A stretch of 6,476 nt of DNA from an uncultured Bacillaceae bacterium (lineage in GTDB: Bacteria; Bacillota; Bacilli; Caldalkalibacillales; Caldalkalibacillaceae). The notes beneath the pieces were generated by a model. It ran no database searches. It was not told the origin of the DNA and saw only the letters and a program-made list of their open reading frames with translations. The stretch is taken from positions 1-6,476 of the forward strand of contig CALBTX010000049.1 of assembly GCA_937967685.1 (NCBI GenBank), in the 5' to 3' direction. Below, piece after piece: positions 5,278 to 6,476 of the stretch (positions are counted from its first letter, which is position 1; every line of letters begins with the position of its first letter). The position numbers and the translations under genes were made by a program.

Positions 5278-6381
5278 ACGAATAAAATTTTGCGTATAGT
5301 ACTTTTGGACGACACCGACTCCAAGATGGGTAAAATCTTCATCGAGCACATTTTGACGGTGAGCCGGACTGTTGAGCCAGCCGTGATGGACATCGGCCGC
5401 ATCCATGTAATTCCAGGCAATGTTTTCTCCAGCCGCCCGATACTCAATCTGACCGGACGCCAGTCGTTGACTCAAATCACCGTGACGCGGGGAATAATGG
5501 TCGAAAAAATCATTTTCCTGCATGTCCCTGCTGTGTCTTCTGGCAACATCAGCCGTCGCTTCATGCCATGCCAAAACGGACAGGCCGTGCCCAGTTCTCG
5601 TCACATTGACCAAATCGAAAATTTGCCGTTCATAAGCGCGAGAAACCTCTTCCCATTGTTTGCTGTCGAGCGCAGGGGGTTCTGGCAACTGGCCGATGAA
5701 TTGCAGCGCGTAAGGCCGATGCAGCAGCAGCGTTTCCAAATTCATGACGCGCATGCCTGAAATGCGATCGTGATCATGGACATCCATATACAGCTGGACG
5801 GCTGTTTCTCCGTCTATATATAAAGGACGCTCATGCATATCCTGTCTAGATAATTGGAACGTGTAATACCCCAAATCATAAGGAAATGAGTGCTTCTCTT
5901 CATTCAAACGCTGATTGATCCATTCGGCGGCTTCCATCCCAGCAGATAAAGAATTCCATTGCCATTCAGGCGCATTCGTATAGATAATCACGACCTCGTT
6001 TTCTTTGATGCCGATCTGAATCAATTCCCAGACATCTCGCCCGTAAATCCACCATTCATAACCGTACGCACTCGGATCAATGCGTTCAGGTTCTCCAAAC
6101 ATTTCTTCCACTTCTTCGGCACTCATGCCGAGCGTCACATGATGATCTGCCGAAGTCAGTTCAGTCGGTTCCTCTGTGTCTTGCCGTCGATCGAGAGGTC
6201 GCTCAACATCCGTTTGCCGCTCGGCAGCAGAGGAAACCGAGCCGGGAACTGTTGTCCGGGAAACGACCGCTTCGTTTTCCGCTTGTTTCCCGTCTTTGTT
6301 CCAGGCCTGCCAGCCGAACAAAGCGATACTGCCAAGCAACATCAGCAAGACTCCGGTCAAGAGTCCTTTAATCAGCCTCAT
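5272..6381 (-). CDS. Membrane-anchored CAP/SCP-domain protein (YlbC-type)
   Basis: Function unknown; related Bacillus proteins are YlbC and YkwD. Read from ATG 6379-6381 the product has 369 residues. Residues 7-24 form a hydrophobic signal anchor after MRLIKG, so the rest should face outside. A polar linker (25-80) leads to a region about 82-220 that resembles the CAP-associated N-terminal domain (VTLGMSAEEVEEMFGEPERID at 82-102, YEWWIYG at 108-114). The CAP domain spans about 250-366, with H283 in RRHSRDM, E319 in GENIAWNY, WLNSPAHRQNVL (335-346) including H341, and YYTQNFI at the end. H283, E319 and H341 are candidates for the conserved CAP cleft residues. The longer reading from ATG 6424-6426 has no ribosome binding site; AAAGGG (6390-6395) fits ATG 6381. 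The stop at 5272-5274 lies inside the tandem repeat. Confidence 0.92.
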   Translation of the reverse strand: MRLIKGLLTGVLLMLLGSIALFGWQAWNKDGKQAENEAVVSRTTVPGSVSSAAERQTDVERPLDRRQDTEEPTELTSADHHVTLGMSAEEVEEMFGEPERIDPSAYGYEWWIYGRDVWELIQIGIKENEVVIIYTNAPEWQWNSLSAGMEAAEWINQRLNEEKHSFPYDLGYYTFQLSRQDMHERPLYIDGETAVQLYMDVHDHDRISGMRVMNLETLLLHRPYALQFIGQLPEPPALDSKQWEEVSRAYERQIFDLVNVTRTGHGLSVLAWHEATADVARRHSRDMQENDFFDHYSPRHGDLSQRLASGQIEYRAAGENIAWNYMDAADVHHGWLNSPAHRQNVLDEDFTHLGVGVVQKYYTQNFIRQ

Positions 6382-6389
6382 CTCTCTCG

Positions 6390-6395
6390 CCCTTT
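6390..6395 (-). promoter_or_regulatory. Ribosome binding site that sets the CAP protein start at 6381
   Basis: AAAGGG on the minus strand lies 8 bases before ATG 6379-6381. It supports a start directly before the signal anchor, 15 residues shorter than the longest reading, which would begin only about 5 bases after the predicted transcription start. Confidence 0.75.
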
Positions 6396-6437
6396 CGCGT
6401 TCGCTTACCATCAGCATATCAGACATAAGCTTGACTT

Positions 6438-6466
6438 GTCATACACACGTTTATTCTATTACACAA
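6438..6466 (-). promoter_or_regulatory. Possible sigma-A promoter of the CAP gene
   Basis: TTGTGT (6461-6466) and TATGAC (6438-6443) on the minus strand are 17 bases apart; each matches 4 of 6 consensus bases. The predicted start near 6431 gives a leader of about 50 bases before ATG 6381. Confidence 0.5.
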
Positions 6467-6476
6467 GTTTTTTCTA

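Noticed and set aside
5290..5760. Plus-strand ORF opposite the CAP gene
   Set aside because: The opposite strand encodes a clear CAP domain over the same stretch; this frame has no motifs or ribosome binding site.
6431..6457. Divergent plus-strand promoter (TTGACT, 15 bases, TATTCT)
   Set aside because: The spacing is short, the -10 is weak and the window ends before any gene that it could serve.

Overview
The window looks like chromosomal DNA of a Gram-positive, spore-forming Bacillales (Bacillaceae-like) bacterium of medium GC. The reasons are the hom-thrC gene order, strong AGGAGG-type ribosome binding sites, a near-perfect sigma-A promoter, a good match to a mother-cell sigma-K promoter, and a YlbC-type CAP-domain protein. 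A moderately thermophilic Bacillaceae is possible, but the sequence alone does not fix the genus. No mobile element, phage gene, tRNA, rRNA or CRISPR array is visible.

Layout. (1) Positions 45-2476, minus strand: the threonine operon. hom (homoserine dehydrogenase with an ACT domain) is followed by thrC (threonine synthase), coupled by a 4-base GTGA overlap. The operon has its own promoter (TTGACG-N17-TATAAT) with a perfect 18-bp palindrome just upstream of the -35. In this lineage thrB usually comes next and would lie beyond position 1, but the 44 bases left do not prove it. (2) Positions 2677-3843, minus strand: a two-gene unit. It holds a very basic protein with a Pro/His/Tyr-rich tail and no recognised family, then a small HtrA-like serine protease with no PDZ domain and no membrane anchor. 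A sigma-K-like promoter sits in front of the first gene and a hairpin terminator follows the second. (3) Positions 4017-4742, plus strand: a cytoplasmic glycerophosphodiester phosphodiesterase. (4) Positions 4862-5164, plus strand: a pterin-4a-carbinolamine dehydratase-like protein. (5) Positions 5163-5277: a degenerate 26-bp tandem repeat that fills the gap between two convergent genes. (6) Positions 5272-6381, minus strand: a membrane-anchored CAP/SCP-domain protein.

How the parts relate. hom and thrC carry aspartate semialdehyde towards threonine (homoserine, then O-phosphohomoserine through ThrB, then threonine). The most interesting unit is the putative sigma-K operon. It suggests a spore-coat-like basic protein made in the mother cell together with a soluble trypsin-like protease, perhaps for coat processing or germination; this is an inference. 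The glycerophosphodiesterase and the dehydratase are separate genes, each with its own plausible promoter, and both promoters carry the same 9-base extended -10 sequence. Several starts are best moved downstream from the longest ORF on ribosome-binding-site evidence, notably the basic protein (3843) and the CAP protein (6381).
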